NCBI RefSeq assembly: GCF_013423485.1
Contig: NZ_JABFFR010000027.1
Span: 124,001 to 188,000 of the forward strand
DNA length: 64,000 nucleotides
Direction: 5' to 3'
Origin: Azospirillum oleiclasticum
GTDB lineage: Bacteria; Pseudomonadota; Alphaproteobacteria; Azospirillales; Azospirillaceae
Shown piece by piece: positions 7,918 through 18,035 of this stretch. Below the pieces are notes generated by a model. That model was not told where the DNA came from. It did no database searches and saw nothing but the letters and a program-made list of their open reading frames with translations. The position numbers were made by a program, and so were the translations under genes. The stretch's first letter is position 1, and each line of letters opens with the position of its first letter.

Positions 7918-8490
7918 ATGAGCAACGACGACTCGGGCGCCCGCGCCAAATCCAAGCGCGGCCCCCGGAAGAGCGGCGGCGGTTCCGCTAAGGCGCGCCG
8001 CAAGGCCGCCCGCCTTGCCGCCGTCCAGGCCCTCTACCAGATCGACCTCAACGGCGTCGACCCCGCCGGGAAGGGGGTGGAGACGGTGCTGGGCGAGTTC
8101 GTGAAGCACCGGCTGGGCGAGGATGTGGACGGTGTCGCCTTCGTGGCCGCCGAGCCGCAGCTCTTTTCCGACATCGTGCGCGGCGCCAGCTACCGGCGCG
8201 AGGACGTCGATCGCATCGTGTCGGCGGCGCTGGACTCCCGCTTCCCGCTGGAGCGGCTGGAGATGCTGCTGCGCGCCATCCTGCGCGCCGGCGCCTACGA
8301 GCTGCTGGCCCACGCCGACCTGCACCCGCGCATCCTGATCAGCGAGTATGTGGACGTCGCCCACGCCTTCTTCGCCGGGCGCGAGCCGGGCATGGTGAAC
8401 GGCGTGCTCGACCATGTCGCCCGCGTCCTGCGGCCCGACGAGCTGGCGCGGCCGGACCCCTCCCGTGACGACGACAAGCCCGCCGGCTGA
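7918..8490 (+). CDS. nusB: Transcription antitermination factor NusB
   Basis: A 190-residue all-helical NusB, longer than the 139-aa E. coli protein because of a basic, low-complexity N-terminal extension of about 30 residues (rich in Lys, Arg, Ser and Gly) and a C-terminal tail. The core begins KAARLAAVQALYQIDL and continues to ISEYVDVAHAFF and VNGVLDHVAR. NusB with NusE (S10) binds boxA and prevents premature termination in rRNA operons. The 3' end overlaps the likely thiL start. Confidence 0.94.
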   Translation: MSNDDSGARAKSKRGPRKSGGGSAKARRKAARLAAVQALYQIDLNGVDPAGKGVETVLGEFVKHRLGEDVDGVAFVAAEPQLFSDIVRGASYRREDVDRIVSAALDSRFPLERLEMLLRAILRAGAYELLAHADLHPRILISEYVDVAHAFFAGREPGMVNGVLDHVARVLRPDELARPDPSRDDDKPAG

Positions 8491-9493
8491 GCCGGCCGGG
8501 GCCGGCCCGTCCGGTTCCGGCGAATTCGGCCGGATCGCCCGCTTCTTCAAGCCGCTGGCCGCCGGTTTCGCGGGGTCGTTGGGGCTCGCCAACGACGCCG
8601 CCGTGTTCGGCGTGCCGGAGGGGCAGGAGTTGGTGGTCACCATGGACGCCATGGTCGCCGGCATCCATTTTCTGCCCGACGACCCGCCGGCGGACATTGC
8701 TGCCAAGCTGTTGCGGGTCAACCTGTCCGACCTCGCGGCCATGGCGGCGGAGCCGCTGGCCTACACGCTCGCCACCGCTCTTCCGAAGTCGCTGGGCGAC
8801 GATTGGCTGGCCGCCTTCACCGCCGGTCTGGCCGCGGATCAGGCTCGTTTCGGAATCGGTTTGGCCGGTGGCGACTCGGTGTCCACCAGCGGGCCGGTCA
8901 CGCTGTCGCTGACCGCCTTCGGGCTGGTGCCGCGTGGTCGGGCGCTGCCGCGCAAGGCGGCCCACAATGACGACTGTCTTTTCGTAACCGGAACGATCGG
9001 CGACGCGGCGCTTGGCCTGGCGGTGGCGCTCGGCACGCTGGCGCCGGATGGCGCGGAGTCGCGCGTGCATCTGCTGGACCGGCTGCGCCGGCCGGAGCCG
9101 CGGCTGGCGGTGGGGCGGGGCCTGCGCGGTCTGGCGACGGCCTGCATCGACGTGTCCGACGGGCTGGTCGCCGACCTCGCCCACGTCGCCGAGGAGACCG
9201 GCTGCGCCGCGCTGCTGGAATCCGCCGCGGTGCCGATGTCGGACGCGGTGCGGAGCGCCATCGGCAAGGACCCGGCGCTCCTCGTCACCGCCCTGACCGG
9301 CGGCGACGATTACGAGCTGCTGTTCACCGCCCCGGAGTCGGCACGGCCGGATCTGGCCCGACTCGCCGCCGACACCGGCGTTCCCATCACCGAAATCGGC
9401 CGCCTGACCCCGGGTGCGGCGGGGGAGGTGACGGTGCTGGATGCGGCTGGAAACGCGATGGCGCTGGAGCGCCGGGGCTGGGTGCATTTCTGA
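8465..9493 (+). CDS. thiL: Thiamine-monophosphate kinase
   Basis: ThiL phosphorylates thiamine monophosphate to the active pyrophosphate cofactor. The protein is 342 residues from the proposed GTG at 8465, which gives MTTTSPP and then GEFGRIARFF, the usual ThiL opening; an in-frame ATG at 8414 would add 17 residues lying entirely within nusB. Family motifs include GLANDAAVF with Mg-ATP Asp residues, MDAMVAGIHF, RVNLSDLAAM, GGDSVSTSGP and DVSDGLVADL. The frame overlaps nusB by 26 bp, so coupling is likely. The start codon is the least certain part. Confidence 0.92.
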   Translation: MTTTSPPAEPAGAGPSGSGEFGRIARFFKPLAAGFAGSLGLANDAAVFGVPEGQELVVTMDAMVAGIHFLPDDPPADIAAKLLRVNLSDLAAMAAEPLAYTLATALPKSLGDDWLAAFTAGLAADQARFGIGLAGGDSVSTSGPVTLSLTAFGLVPRGRALPRKAAHNDDCLFVTGTIGDAALGLAVALGTLAPDGAESRVHLLDRLRRPEPRLAVGRGLRGLATACIDVSDGLVADLAHVAEETGCAALLESAAVPMSDAVRSAIGKDPALLVTALTGGDDYELLFTAPESARPDLARLAADTGVPITEIGRLTPGAAGEVTVLDAAGNAMALERRGWVHF

Positions 9494-9574
9494 GACGGGT
9501 CGGGCGCTTAACCCTCCGGTAAGCGCGGCCGGCGCATGGTGGCCGCCGTTTTCGACGCGTGTGCGGGGTGCCCC

Positions 9575-10024
9575 ATGAAGGCTCTGATCGTGCTGGCGAT
9601 CGGCCTGCTGCTCCTGGGCGGGGCGGGTTATGGGGGCTGGACGCTGTACAACGAATACATCGTGAAGAAGCAGGAGGAGCAGCCGCCGAAGCCGCCGCCG
9701 AAGCCGCCCAGCGCCTTCGTGCGCGTGAACCCGGTGGTGGTGCCGGTGATCGGCGCCCAGCGGGTGGAGCAGTTCGTCACCGTCGTGGTCACGCTGGAGG
9801 TCAACGCCGACCAGCAGCCGATGGCGCAGGCGAATCTGCCGCGCATCAGCGACGCCTTCCTGCGCACGCTCTATGGGGCCGCCGACGACCGCTCGATCCT
9901 GCAGGGCAACATCGTCAACATCCCGGCGGTCAAAGCCAAGCTGCAGGAGGCCGCAGGCAAGGTGCTGGGGGCCGACATCGTCCAGAACGTGCTGGTCCAG
10001 GTGGTGGTCCAAAGAAATCTTTGA
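9575..10024 (+). CDS. FliL-like membrane-anchored protein
   Basis: A 149-residue protein with one N-terminal transmembrane helix (residues 2-22), a Pro/Lys-rich periplasmic linker (KPPPKPP) and a C-terminal domain. That domain contains FVRVNPVVVPVI, VVTLEVN and the helix around PRISDAFLRTLYG, a pattern like FliL, which supports flagellar stator function. No other flagellar gene is nearby; it sits alone between thiL and hppA, so a non-flagellar role is possible. ATG 9575 places the membrane helix at the start; an upstream ATG (9536) would add 13 residues without a better ribosome-binding site. Confidence 0.7.
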   Translation: MKALIVLAIGLLLLGGAGYGGWTLYNEYIVKKQEEQPPKPPPKPPSAFVRVNPVVVPVIGAQRVEQFVTVVVTLEVNADQQPMAQANLPRISDAFLRTLYGAADDRSILQGNIVNIPAVKAKLQEAAGKVLGADIVQNVLVQVVVQRNL

Positions 10025-10330
10025 TCGTCCGCGCGAGCGATCCTGTCGCGTCGGGACTTGACATGCGGTGCCCCTCCGTTCCGGTGGCGGCGCCGTTGCA
10101 CGATCAATACTGCCGGTCGCCCGATCCTTCTCTTGACGTGCGGAATCGCCGCGGAGGGGCGCAATGGTGCGGCCAATTCGCCGCGCTCGGCCGCGGCGGC
10201 GACGGTTGCAATGCGCCGGACCGTTGGGCATGCTCAACGGGAAAAAGCGGGATGCAAAGGGCCGCAATCCTCAAAATCCGCGGTGCACAAAAAGCCTCCC
10301 GTACCATAATGAAATGTGTTGGGGGAACCG
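10025..10330. other. 306-bp leader upstream of hppA, no gene seen
   Basis: Contains TTGACA near 10059 and TTGACG near 10134 but no convincing -10 at the right distance. CATAAT just before the hppA ribosome-binding site could be a -10 without a clear -35. No open frame with coding character was seen. Confidence 0.35.
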
Positions 10331-12463
<2,133 letters not shown>

Positions 12464-12483
12464 ACGCCGCATCCCTGAACGCG

Positions 12484-12525
12484 AAAGCCCCGGAGCGGTC
12501 CGCCGCTCCGGGGCTTTTTGTTTTG
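12484..12525 (+). terminator. Strong intrinsic terminator of hppA
   Basis: Perfect 15-bp stem AAAGCCCCGGAGCGG (12484-12498) / CCGCTCCGGGGCTTT (12503-12517), 4-base loop, followed by TTGTTTT. The A-tract on the other side means it can also serve the convergent lipoprotein gene. Confidence 0.92.
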
Positions 12526-12556
12526 CGACGACCGAACCGCGGCGCCGGTGAGGTCA

Positions 12557-13060
12557 TTACGGGATGCGCGAGCCGCCGGTCGGGGCGCCGGGGCCGGTCA
12601 TGCCGCCGGTCTTGGAGCCGAAGCGGCCGACGTTGCCGATGAGCTGTTCCAGAAACCCCAGCTCGCGGCCGGAGGTCGGGGTGGCGCGGTCCACCATATC
12701 CACCTCCTGGCCCTGGCTGGCGTCCAGCGTCTTCAGGTTGGAGACGACACCCTGCGGGTCGAACTGCACCACCACGACACGGCGCTCCACCACCTCCGGC
12801 TGGAAGAAGGCGGTCTTCTCCGTCTTCTGCCCGATGTAGTACCAGACCGACTGGTCGAAGGTGCCGACATGGCTGGGCGTGCCGAGCAGGCCGGCCACAT
12901 CCTCCTGCCGGCTGGCGCCGGGCTTGATCTCGGCGAGGCGCTCCGGGTCGGCCATGTTGCCGCGGGTCGCCACGATGGGTGCGCAGGCGGTTCCGGCAAG
13001 GGCCAGCAGGCCCAGGGCGGTCAGGGCGGAAAGGCTCGGTCGGTTCCTCGATCGGGTCAT
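12557..13060 (-). CDS. bamE: BamE/OmlA-type outer-membrane lipoprotein
   Basis: A 167-residue lipoprotein: basic N-terminus, hydrophobic stretch and lipobox LAGTAC, putting the lipidated Cys at about residue 26. The SmpA/OmlA domain follows (about residues 38-115): LAEIKPGASRQEDVAGLLGTPS, then WYYIGQKTEKTAFF and VVVVQFDPQGVV. It is an accessory part of the beta-barrel assembly machine. The C-terminal 50 residues are a Gly/Pro-rich extension seen in alphaproteobacterial members. ATG 13060 begins the signal peptide. The gene is divergent from the cytochrome bc1 chaperone gene, the normal alphaproteobacterial arrangement. Confidence 0.88.
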   Translation of the reverse strand: MTRSRNRPSLSALTALGLLALAGTACAPIVATRGNMADPERLAEIKPGASRQEDVAGLLGTPSHVGTFDQSVWYYIGQKTEKTAFFQPEVVERRVVVVQFDPQGVVSNLKTLDASQGQEVDMVDRATPTSGRELGFLEQLIGNVGRFGSKTGGMTGPGAPTGGSRIP

Positions 13061-13188
13061 GGCGCTCGGCTTGCGAAGCTGCGGGGCTTGCGGTCGAAAG
13101 CCGCTTGACGGCGGCGGTCCCATGCCCCAAATGCCGGGACAATCGCACCGCGCGGTTTTCCCTGTCAACGAAACTCCGGAATCGATAA

Positions 13189-13767
13189 GTGGTTAGCCTG
13201 CTGGACCGGCTGTTCGGGCGTCGCCGCGGCGACGAACGCGCCGACATGGCCTTCTACGCGGCCGTCGTGACGCAGGCCCGGCAGCCCGGCTTCTACGCCG
13301 ACCTCCGCGTGCCCGACACGCTGGACGGCCGTTTCGAGCTGATCGCGCTGCACGTTTTCCTGGTCATGCGCCGGCTGAAGGGGCAGGGGGCGACGGCGGA
13401 CCAGCGGGCGCGCCGCCTCTACGAGGTGATGATCGACGAGTTCGACACCTCGCTGCGCGAGATGGGGGCCGGCGACACCGGCATCGGCCGCCGCGTCAAG
13501 ACCATGCTGCGCGGCATGCATGGTCGTATCATCGCCTACGACAAGGCGCTGGCCGACCCCGACCCGCGCCATCTGGAGGTGGCGCTGGACAACAACCTCT
13601 ACGGCACGGTGCGCGCGGTCGATCCGGCCCATCTGGCGGCGATGGCCGGCTACGCACGGGCGACGGCCGCGGCGCTGGAGGCGCTGCCGGTGGAGCGGAT
13701 CGTCGACGGGGAGCTGCGCTTCGTGCCGGTGCCGGCCGGTGCGATGACCGGTGTGTCCGGCTGTTGA
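13189..13767 (+). CDS. Ubiquinol-cytochrome c chaperone family protein
   Basis: A 192-residue protein of the CBP3/UQCC1 family (ubiquinol-cyt c chaperone domain), whose mitochondrial members assist cytochrome b and complex III assembly. Recognisable parts are FYAAVVTQARQPGFYADL, ALHVFLVMRRLKG, RLYEVMIDEFDTSLREMG and DNNLYGTV. It starts at GTG 13189; no ATG lies nearby. It precedes the DUF177 gene by 25 bp in a stable gene order (lipoprotein, chaperone, DUF177, rpmF, plsX, fabH). Confidence 0.87.
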   Translation: MVSLLDRLFGRRRGDERADMAFYAAVVTQARQPGFYADLRVPDTLDGRFELIALHVFLVMRRLKGQGATADQRARRLYEVMIDEFDTSLREMGAGDTGIGRRVKTMLRGMHGRIIAYDKALADPDPRHLEVALDNNLYGTVRAVDPAHLAAMAGYARATAAALEALPVERIVDGELRFVPVPAGAMTGVSGC

Positions 13768-13792
13768 CGGGTTTGGAAAAGGAGCACCGAGC

Positions 13793-14377
13793 ATGATGGA
13801 GAGCGCGGAGGCGCGGGCGCCGGAATTCTCCCGCGTCGTGATCGCCGACAAGGTCCAGCACCGCGGGATGGTGGAGGAGATCGCACCGACGGAGGCCGAG
13901 CGCCTCGCCCTGGCCGAACGCTTCGAGCTGGAGGCGATCGGCGCCTTCACCGCCACGGTGCGGCTGCGCCGGGTGCATGGCGGCAGGATGATCCGGGTGG
14001 ACGGCCATCTGGAGGCGGACGTGGTGCAGACCTGCGTGGTCACGTTGGAGTCGGTGCCGGCCCATGTGTCGGAGGATTTCGGCGCCATCTTCGCCCCGCC
14101 CGAGCTGGTGCCCGACGACGACGAGGTCGAGTTCGACATGGTCAGCATCGAGGAGGACCAGCCCGAACCGATGGTCAACGGCCGCATCGACATCGGCGAG
14201 CTGGCCGCCCAGCACCTGTCGCTGGCGCTCGATCCCTACCCGCGCGCACCCGGCGTGGAATACGACCCCGTGGCCGAACACGAGGAGGGCGGCGACGAGG
14301 CCGGCCCGGCGGACGGGGCCGAGGGTGGAGAGCGCAAGCCCAATCCCTTCGCCGCGCTGGCGAAACTCAAAAGCTAG
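13793..14377 (+). CDS. DUF177 (YceD-like) protein, 23S rRNA/ribosome accumulation factor
   Basis: A 194-residue DUF177 protein. Homologues (bacterial YceD, plant DUF177A) act in 23S rRNA processing and are nearly always encoded next to rpmF, as here. The core runs from FSRVVIADKV to PPELVPDDDEVE, with VVQTCVVTLESVPAHV at the site of the family's conserved CxxC-like segment (only one Cys here). The C-terminus is acidic and ends NPFAALAKLKS, the conserved tail. ATG 13793 has GGAG 8 bases upstream; a second ATG follows immediately. Confidence 0.85.
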   Translation: MMESAEARAPEFSRVVIADKVQHRGMVEEIAPTEAERLALAERFELEAIGAFTATVRLRRVHGGRMIRVDGHLEADVVQTCVVTLESVPAHVSEDFGAIFAPPELVPDDDEVEFDMVSIEEDQPEPMVNGRIDIGELAAQHLSLALDPYPRAPGVEYDPVAEHEEGGDEAGPADGAEGGERKPNPFAALAKLKS

Positions 14378-14440
14378 GGGGCGGACATGATCGGGCTTGC
14401 CCTGGCCCCCCCGTTGGTTTATTGAAAGCGGCTCGCGTCG

Positions 14441-14465
14441 GGCGGCCCCGTTTGGGCCGCCTTTT
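14441..14465 (+). terminator. Hairpin between DUF177 gene and rpmF
   Basis: GGCGGCCC (14441-14448), loop CGTTT, GGGCCGCC (14454-14461), then TTTT. It lies only 23 bp before the rpmF start, so it may attenuate read-through into rpmF-plsX-fabH. Confidence 0.65.
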
Positions 14466-14488
14466 ACAATGATCGAGAGTGTACGGAT

Positions 14489-14671
14489 ATGGCCGTTCCG
14501 AAGAAGAAGACCTCCAAGTCGCGGCGCAACATGCGGCGTTCGCACCACGCGCTGAGCACCTCGGCGTACAACGAGTGCCAGAACTGCGGCGAGCTGAAGC
14601 GCCCGCACCACGTCTGCGGCGCCTGCGGTCACTACGACCAGCGCGAAGTGGTGGAAACGGCTGCGGCCTGA
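14489..14671 (+). CDS. rpmF: 50S ribosomal protein L32
   Basis: A 60-residue L32 with the invariant N-terminus MAVPKKKTSKSRRNMRR and a zinc ribbon of four cysteines in two pairs, CQNCGE and CGACGH. It is a component of the large ribosomal subunit near the peptidyl transferase region. It lies directly upstream of plsX, a near-universal arrangement. Confidence 0.97.
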   Translation: MAVPKKKTSKSRRNMRRSHHALSTSAYNECQNCGELKRPHHVCGACGHYDQREVVETAAA

Positions 14672-14726
14672 CGGTCCCGGCCCGCGCCGGACACGCAAGT
14701 TCCCCAACCCTGGGAGTCCGCACTCG

Positions 14727-15779
14727 GTGAGCCAGCGTCTGACCATCGCCCTCGACGCCATGGGCGGCGATCACGCCCCCGACATGGTGATCGCGGGGGC
14801 GGAGATCGCCCGCGAGCGACATCCCGACGTGCAGTATCTGGTGTTCGGTGACGCCGCGCGGATCGAGCCGCTGGTGGCCAAGCGCCCGGCGCTGAAGGCG
14901 GTCGTGCAGGTGCACCACACCACCGAGGCGGTGGCCGGTGACGCCAAGCCGTCGGTGGCGCTGCGCGCGGGTCGGCAGTCGAGCATGCGGCTGGCGATCG
15001 ATGCGGTGGCGGACGGGCGGGCGGCCTGCGTGGTGTCGGCCGGCAACACCGGCGCGCTGATGGCGATGGCGAAGTTCGTGCTGAAGACGCTGCCCGGCAT
15101 CGACCGGCCGGCGATCGCCTCGTTCTTCCCCACGCTGCGCGGCGAGAGCATCATGCTCGACCTGGGGGCCAACACCGAATGCTCGGCCGAGAATCTGGTC
15201 GAGTTCGCGGTGATGGGCTCGGTCTTCGCGCGTCAGGTGCTGGGCGTCTCCGAACCGACGGTGGCACTTCTGAACATCGGGTCGGAGGATGTGAAGGGCA
15301 ACGACACCGTGCGGGCTGCCGCGGCGCGCCTGCGCGAGACGACGCTGCCCGGCCGTTTCCACGGTTTCGTGGAGGGCAACGACATCGCCCAGGGCACGGT
15401 GGACGTGATCGTCACCGACGGCTTCACCGGCAACGTCGCGCTGAAGACGGCGGAGGGCACCGCCAAGCTCTACGCCGAGTCCCTCAAGCGGACCTTCGAG
15501 TCGTCGGTGATGGCGCGGATCGGCTATCTGCTGGCGCGCTCCGCCTTCAAGAAGCTGCGCATGCGGATGGACCCCCGGCGCTACAACGGTGCCATGTTCC
15601 TCGGCCTGCGCGGTGTCTGCGTGAAGAGCCACGGCGGCACCGACGCCTATGGTTTCGCCAACGCCGTCGGCGTGGCGGTCAATCTCGCGGTGAACGGCTT
15701 CAACGAGCGGATCAAGGAAGAGATGCAGCGTCTGGGGCCCGCCACACCCCTTCCCGACACCAAGGCGGCGGCCGTCTGA
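14727..15779 (+). CDS. plsX: Phosphate acyltransferase PlsX
   Basis: A 350-residue PlsX that converts acyl-ACP to acyl-phosphate, which PlsY uses for glycerol-3-phosphate acylation in phospholipid synthesis. Signatures are IALDAMGGDHAPDMVI at the N-terminus, VSAGNTGALMA, LDLGANTECSAENL and NDTVRAAAARLRE. It starts at GTG 14727 (MSQRLTIAL), with GGGAG upstream. fabH follows after 3 bp, so the two are cotranscribed. Confidence 0.96.
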   Translation: MSQRLTIALDAMGGDHAPDMVIAGAEIARERHPDVQYLVFGDAARIEPLVAKRPALKAVVQVHHTTEAVAGDAKPSVALRAGRQSSMRLAIDAVADGRAACVVSAGNTGALMAMAKFVLKTLPGIDRPAIASFFPTLRGESIMLDLGANTECSAENLVEFAVMGSVFARQVLGVSEPTVALLNIGSEDVKGNDTVRAAAARLRETTLPGRFHGFVEGNDIAQGTVDVIVTDGFTGNVALKTAEGTAKLYAESLKRTFESSVMARIGYLLARSAFKKLRMRMDPRRYNGAMFLGLRGVCVKSHGGTDAYGFANAVGVAVNLAVNGFNERIKEEMQRLGPATPLPDTKAAAV

Positions 15780-15782
15780 TCC

Positions 15783-16757
15783 ATGTCCCGGCGTTCTCGA
15801 ATCATCGGCTGCGGGGCCTATCTCCCGTCCAACGCGGTCAGCAACCAGGAGTTGGCGCGGCGCGTCGACACCTCCGACGAGTGGATCGTCCAGCGCACCG
15901 GCATCCGCAACCGCCATCTGGCGGCCGAGGGCGAGCTGACCTCCGACCTCGCGGTCGCGGCGGCGCGCCGGGCTCTGGAGCATGCCGGGATCGAGGCGTC
16001 GGCCATCGACTGCATCGTGCTGGCGACCACCACCCCCGACAACACCTTCCCCGCCACGGCGGTGAAGGTGCAGGCGGCGCTCGGCATGACGACGGGCTTC
16101 GCGTTCGACGTGCAGGCGGTGTGCGCCGGCTTCATCTTCGCGCTGTCGGTCGCCGACAACTTCATCCGGTCGGGTCAGGCGACGCGCGCTCTGGTCATCG
16201 GCGCGGAGACCTTCTCCCGCCTGCTCGACTGGGAGGACCGCAGCACCTGCGTGCTGTTCGGTGACGGCGCCGGGGCGGTGGTGCTGGAGGCGTTCGACGG
16301 CACCGGTGCGGCCGGCGAGCGGGGGGTTCTGTCCACCCATCTGCATTCCGACGGGCGCCAGTACGATCTGCTCTATGTGGACGGCGGCCCGTCCTCCACC
16401 CGCAGCACCGGCCATGTCCGCATGTCCGGCCAGGAGGTGTTCCGGCACGCCGTCACCCGCCTGTCGGAGGTGGTGGAGGAGGCGCTGGTCGCCAACAAGC
16501 TGGAGCCGTCGGCCATCGACTGGCTGGTGCCGCATCAGGCCAACCAGCGCATCATCGACGGCATCGCCCGCAAGCTGCGGTTGCCGGCGGACAAGGTGGT
16601 GCTGACGGTCGACCACCACGGCAACACCTCGGCCGCCTCGATCCCGCTGGCGCTGGCCGAGGCGGTGGGCGACGGCCGCATCAAGCGCGGCGACCTGATC
16701 CTGATGGAAGGGATCGGCGGCGGCCTGACCTGGGGATCGGCGCTGGTGCGCTGGTGA
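15783..16757 (+). CDS. fabH: Beta-ketoacyl-ACP synthase III
   Basis: A 324-residue FabH that condenses acetyl-CoA with malonyl-ACP to start fatty acid synthesis. The catalytic triad is complete: Cys114 (DVQAVCAGF), His251 (VPHQANQRII) and Asn281 (HHGNTSAAS). The C-terminal GGGLTWGSALVRW is the family end. The stop codon is followed within 3 bp by the four 27-bp hairpin repeats. Confidence 0.97.
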   Translation: MSRRSRIIGCGAYLPSNAVSNQELARRVDTSDEWIVQRTGIRNRHLAAEGELTSDLAVAAARRALEHAGIEASAIDCIVLATTTPDNTFPATAVKVQAALGMTTGFAFDVQAVCAGFIFALSVADNFIRSGQATRALVIGAETFSRLLDWEDRSTCVLFGDGAGAVVLEAFDGTGAAGERGVLSTHLHSDGRQYDLLYVDGGPSSTRSTGHVRMSGQEVFRHAVTRLSEVVEEALVANKLEPSAIDWLVPHQANQRIIDGIARKLRLPADKVVLTVDHHGNTSAASIPLALAEAVGDGRIKRGDLILMEGIGGGLTWGSALVRW

Positions 16758-16759
16758 TG

Positions 16760-16867
16760 CCCGCGGGGCATCCCGCGAGCTTTTGAGCCGCGGGGCATCC
16801 CGCAAGCTTTTGAGCCGCGGGGCATCCCGCAAGCTTTTGAGCCGCGGGGCACCCCGCAAGCTTTTGA
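16760..16867 (+). repeat. Four tandem 27-bp hairpin units between fabH and ihfA
   Basis: Units at 16760-16786, 16787-16813, 16814-16840 and 16841-16867. The consensus is GCCGCGGGGCATCCCGC followed by AAGCTTTTGA. Each unit contains a GCGGG/CCCGC stem with a GCAT loop and then CTTTT, so each resembles a minimal terminator. Units 2 and 3 are identical; units 1 and 4 differ at two or fewer positions. The array could end or attenuate plsX-fabH transcription before ihfA. Confidence 0.9.
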
Positions 16868-16868
16868 A

Positions 16869-16897
16869 TTGACGGAATAATCACGCGGGATTACGGT
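16869..16897 (+). promoter_or_regulatory. Candidate ihfA promoter
   Basis: TTGACG (16869-16874), 17-bp spacer, TACGGT (16892-16897), placed between the repeat array and the ihfA start. The -35 is good and the -10 moderate. Confidence 0.35.
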
Positions 16898-16926
16898 TCT
16901 TCCCCGGGGAATCGGGGGAGGCGCCG

Positions 16927-17259
16927 ATGTCGCAGAACACCGTCACGCGCGCGCAATTGAGCGAAGCCGTCTATCAGGAAGTCGGGTTGTCGCGCAACGA
17001 ATCGGCCGATCTCGTCGAAACCGTGCTCAACGAAATCTCCGACGCGCTCGCCCGCGGCGAGATGGTCAAGATTTCGTCCTTCGGCAGCTTCCAGGTGCGC
17101 CAGAAGGGCCAACGGGTGGGGCGCAACCCCAAGACGGGGGAGGAGGTGCCGATCCTGCCCCGCCGGGTGCTGGTCTTCCGCGCCAGCCACGTTCTGAAGC
17201 ACCGCATCAACGAGGGTCTGGCCGAGGCGGACGCCGCCCGGTTGAAGGCCGCGTCCTGA
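16927..17259 (+). CDS. ihfA: Integration host factor subunit alpha
   Basis: A 110-residue DNABII protein. TRAQLSEAVYQEVGLSRNES matches the IHF-alpha helical N-terminus, VKISSFGSFQVRQKGQRVGRNPKTG carries the beta-arm with the intercalating-proline region, and VLVFRASHVLKHRI ends the fold. IHF bends DNA in transcription, recombination and replication. The pairing with the MerR-type gene 29 bp downstream and with fabH upstream favours ihfA over hup. Confidence 0.93.
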   Translation: MSQNTVTRAQLSEAVYQEVGLSRNESADLVETVLNEISDALARGEMVKISSFGSFQVRQKGQRVGRNPKTGEEVPILPRRVLVFRASHVLKHRINEGLAEADAARLKAAS

Positions 17260-17288
17260 CCCGCGCCGGCTGACGGGGGCGGCGGAGC

Positions 17289-17771
17289 ATGAGGGCGCAG
17301 GGTCCCGTCAAATCCGCCTCGGCCTTCCGCACCATCAGCGAGGTTTCCGCCGAGCTGGACGTGCCGCAGCATGTGCTGCGCTTCTGGGAGACCCGATTCC
17401 CACAGATCCGCCCGCTCAAACGCGGCGGCGGCCGGCGCTATTACCGACCGGAGGATGTCGAGCTCCTGCGCCGAATCCAGAGCCTGCTCTACAAGGAGGG
17501 CTACACGATTCGCGGCGTGCAGCGCCTGCTGCGCGAAAGCCGCGGCGCGCCTCACCCGGAACCCGCGTACCGGCCCGAGCCTGTGGAGCCGGATGCGGCC
17601 TGCCCGGATGTGGTCCATCCGGATGCGGTGGAGGCGCCCGACATGCCGCAAGAGGACGGTGCCGACCTCGATCCCGAACCTCTGGAGCTTCCCCCCGACG
17701 TACGCCGGGAGCTGGTCACCGTGCTCGACGAACTTCGTGCGATCAGGGCGCTTTTGGGCCGGGATCGGTAG
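17289..17771 (+). CDS. MerR-family transcriptional regulator
   Basis: A 160-residue protein with a MerR winged-helix domain at residues 12-80: TISEVSAELDVPQHVLRFWE, then FPQIRPLKRGGGRRYYRPEDVELL and YTIRGVQRLL. The remainder is acidic and Pro-rich and ends in a short amphipathic helix. No effector-binding cysteines are visible, so it is unlike metal-sensing MerR proteins. This regulator always follows ihfA in Rhodospirillales and rhizobia; its target is unknown. It probably shares the ihfA transcript. Confidence 0.87.
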   Translation: MRAQGPVKSASAFRTISEVSAELDVPQHVLRFWETRFPQIRPLKRGGGRRYYRPEDVELLRRIQSLLYKEGYTIRGVQRLLRESRGAPHPEPAYRPEPVEPDAACPDVVHPDAVEAPDMPQEDGADLDPEPLELPPDVRRELVTVLDELRAIRALLGRDR

Positions 17772-17831
17772 TTGCGTTGCACCAGCGACCCCGCTATAGT
17801 CCCGGCCCACCCGCGGTTCCGGCAACACGGA

Positions 17832-17908
17832 CGGAGCGTAGCGCAGCCTGGTAGCGCATCAGACTGGGGGTCTGGGGGTCGCAGGTTCGAATCCTGTCGC
17901 TCCGACCA
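17832..17908 (+). tRNA. tRNA-Pro (anticodon GGG)
   Basis: A complete 77-base cloverleaf: acceptor CGGAGCG/CGCTCCG, D-arm GCGC/GCGC, anticodon stem TCAGA/TCTGG with loop CTGGGGG (anticodon GGG at loop positions 3-5), T-arm with GGTTCGAATCC, and encoded CCA. It reads CCC and CCU codons, heavily used in this GC-rich DNA. It is followed by its own terminator. Confidence 0.96.
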
Positions 17909-17925
17909 ATCGCGGAACCGGGTGG

Positions 17926-17961
17926 AAGGCCTCGAAGCGATGAGCTTCGAGGCCTTTTTTG
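17926..17961 (+). terminator. Terminator after tRNA-Pro
   Basis: Perfect 13-bp stem AAGGCCTCGAAGC (17926-17938) / GCTTCGAGGCCTT (17944-17956) followed by TTTT. Confidence 0.92.
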
Positions 17962-18035
17962 TGGCGGGGCGGTGTTCTCTTGCGCGACCAGCGTGGCTTG
18001 CGGCTGCCGCGATCTCCCGGCATCGCGAGACCGCG

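Noticed and set aside
16681..16884. Minus-strand frame encoding repeated LAGCPAAQK
   Set aside because: It is only the translation of the 27-bp hairpin repeats and has no ribosome-binding site.
17832..17908. tRNA-Pro as an island attachment site
   Set aside because: It marks the change from core to accessory genes, but no integrase and no repeat of the tRNA 3' end was found in the window.
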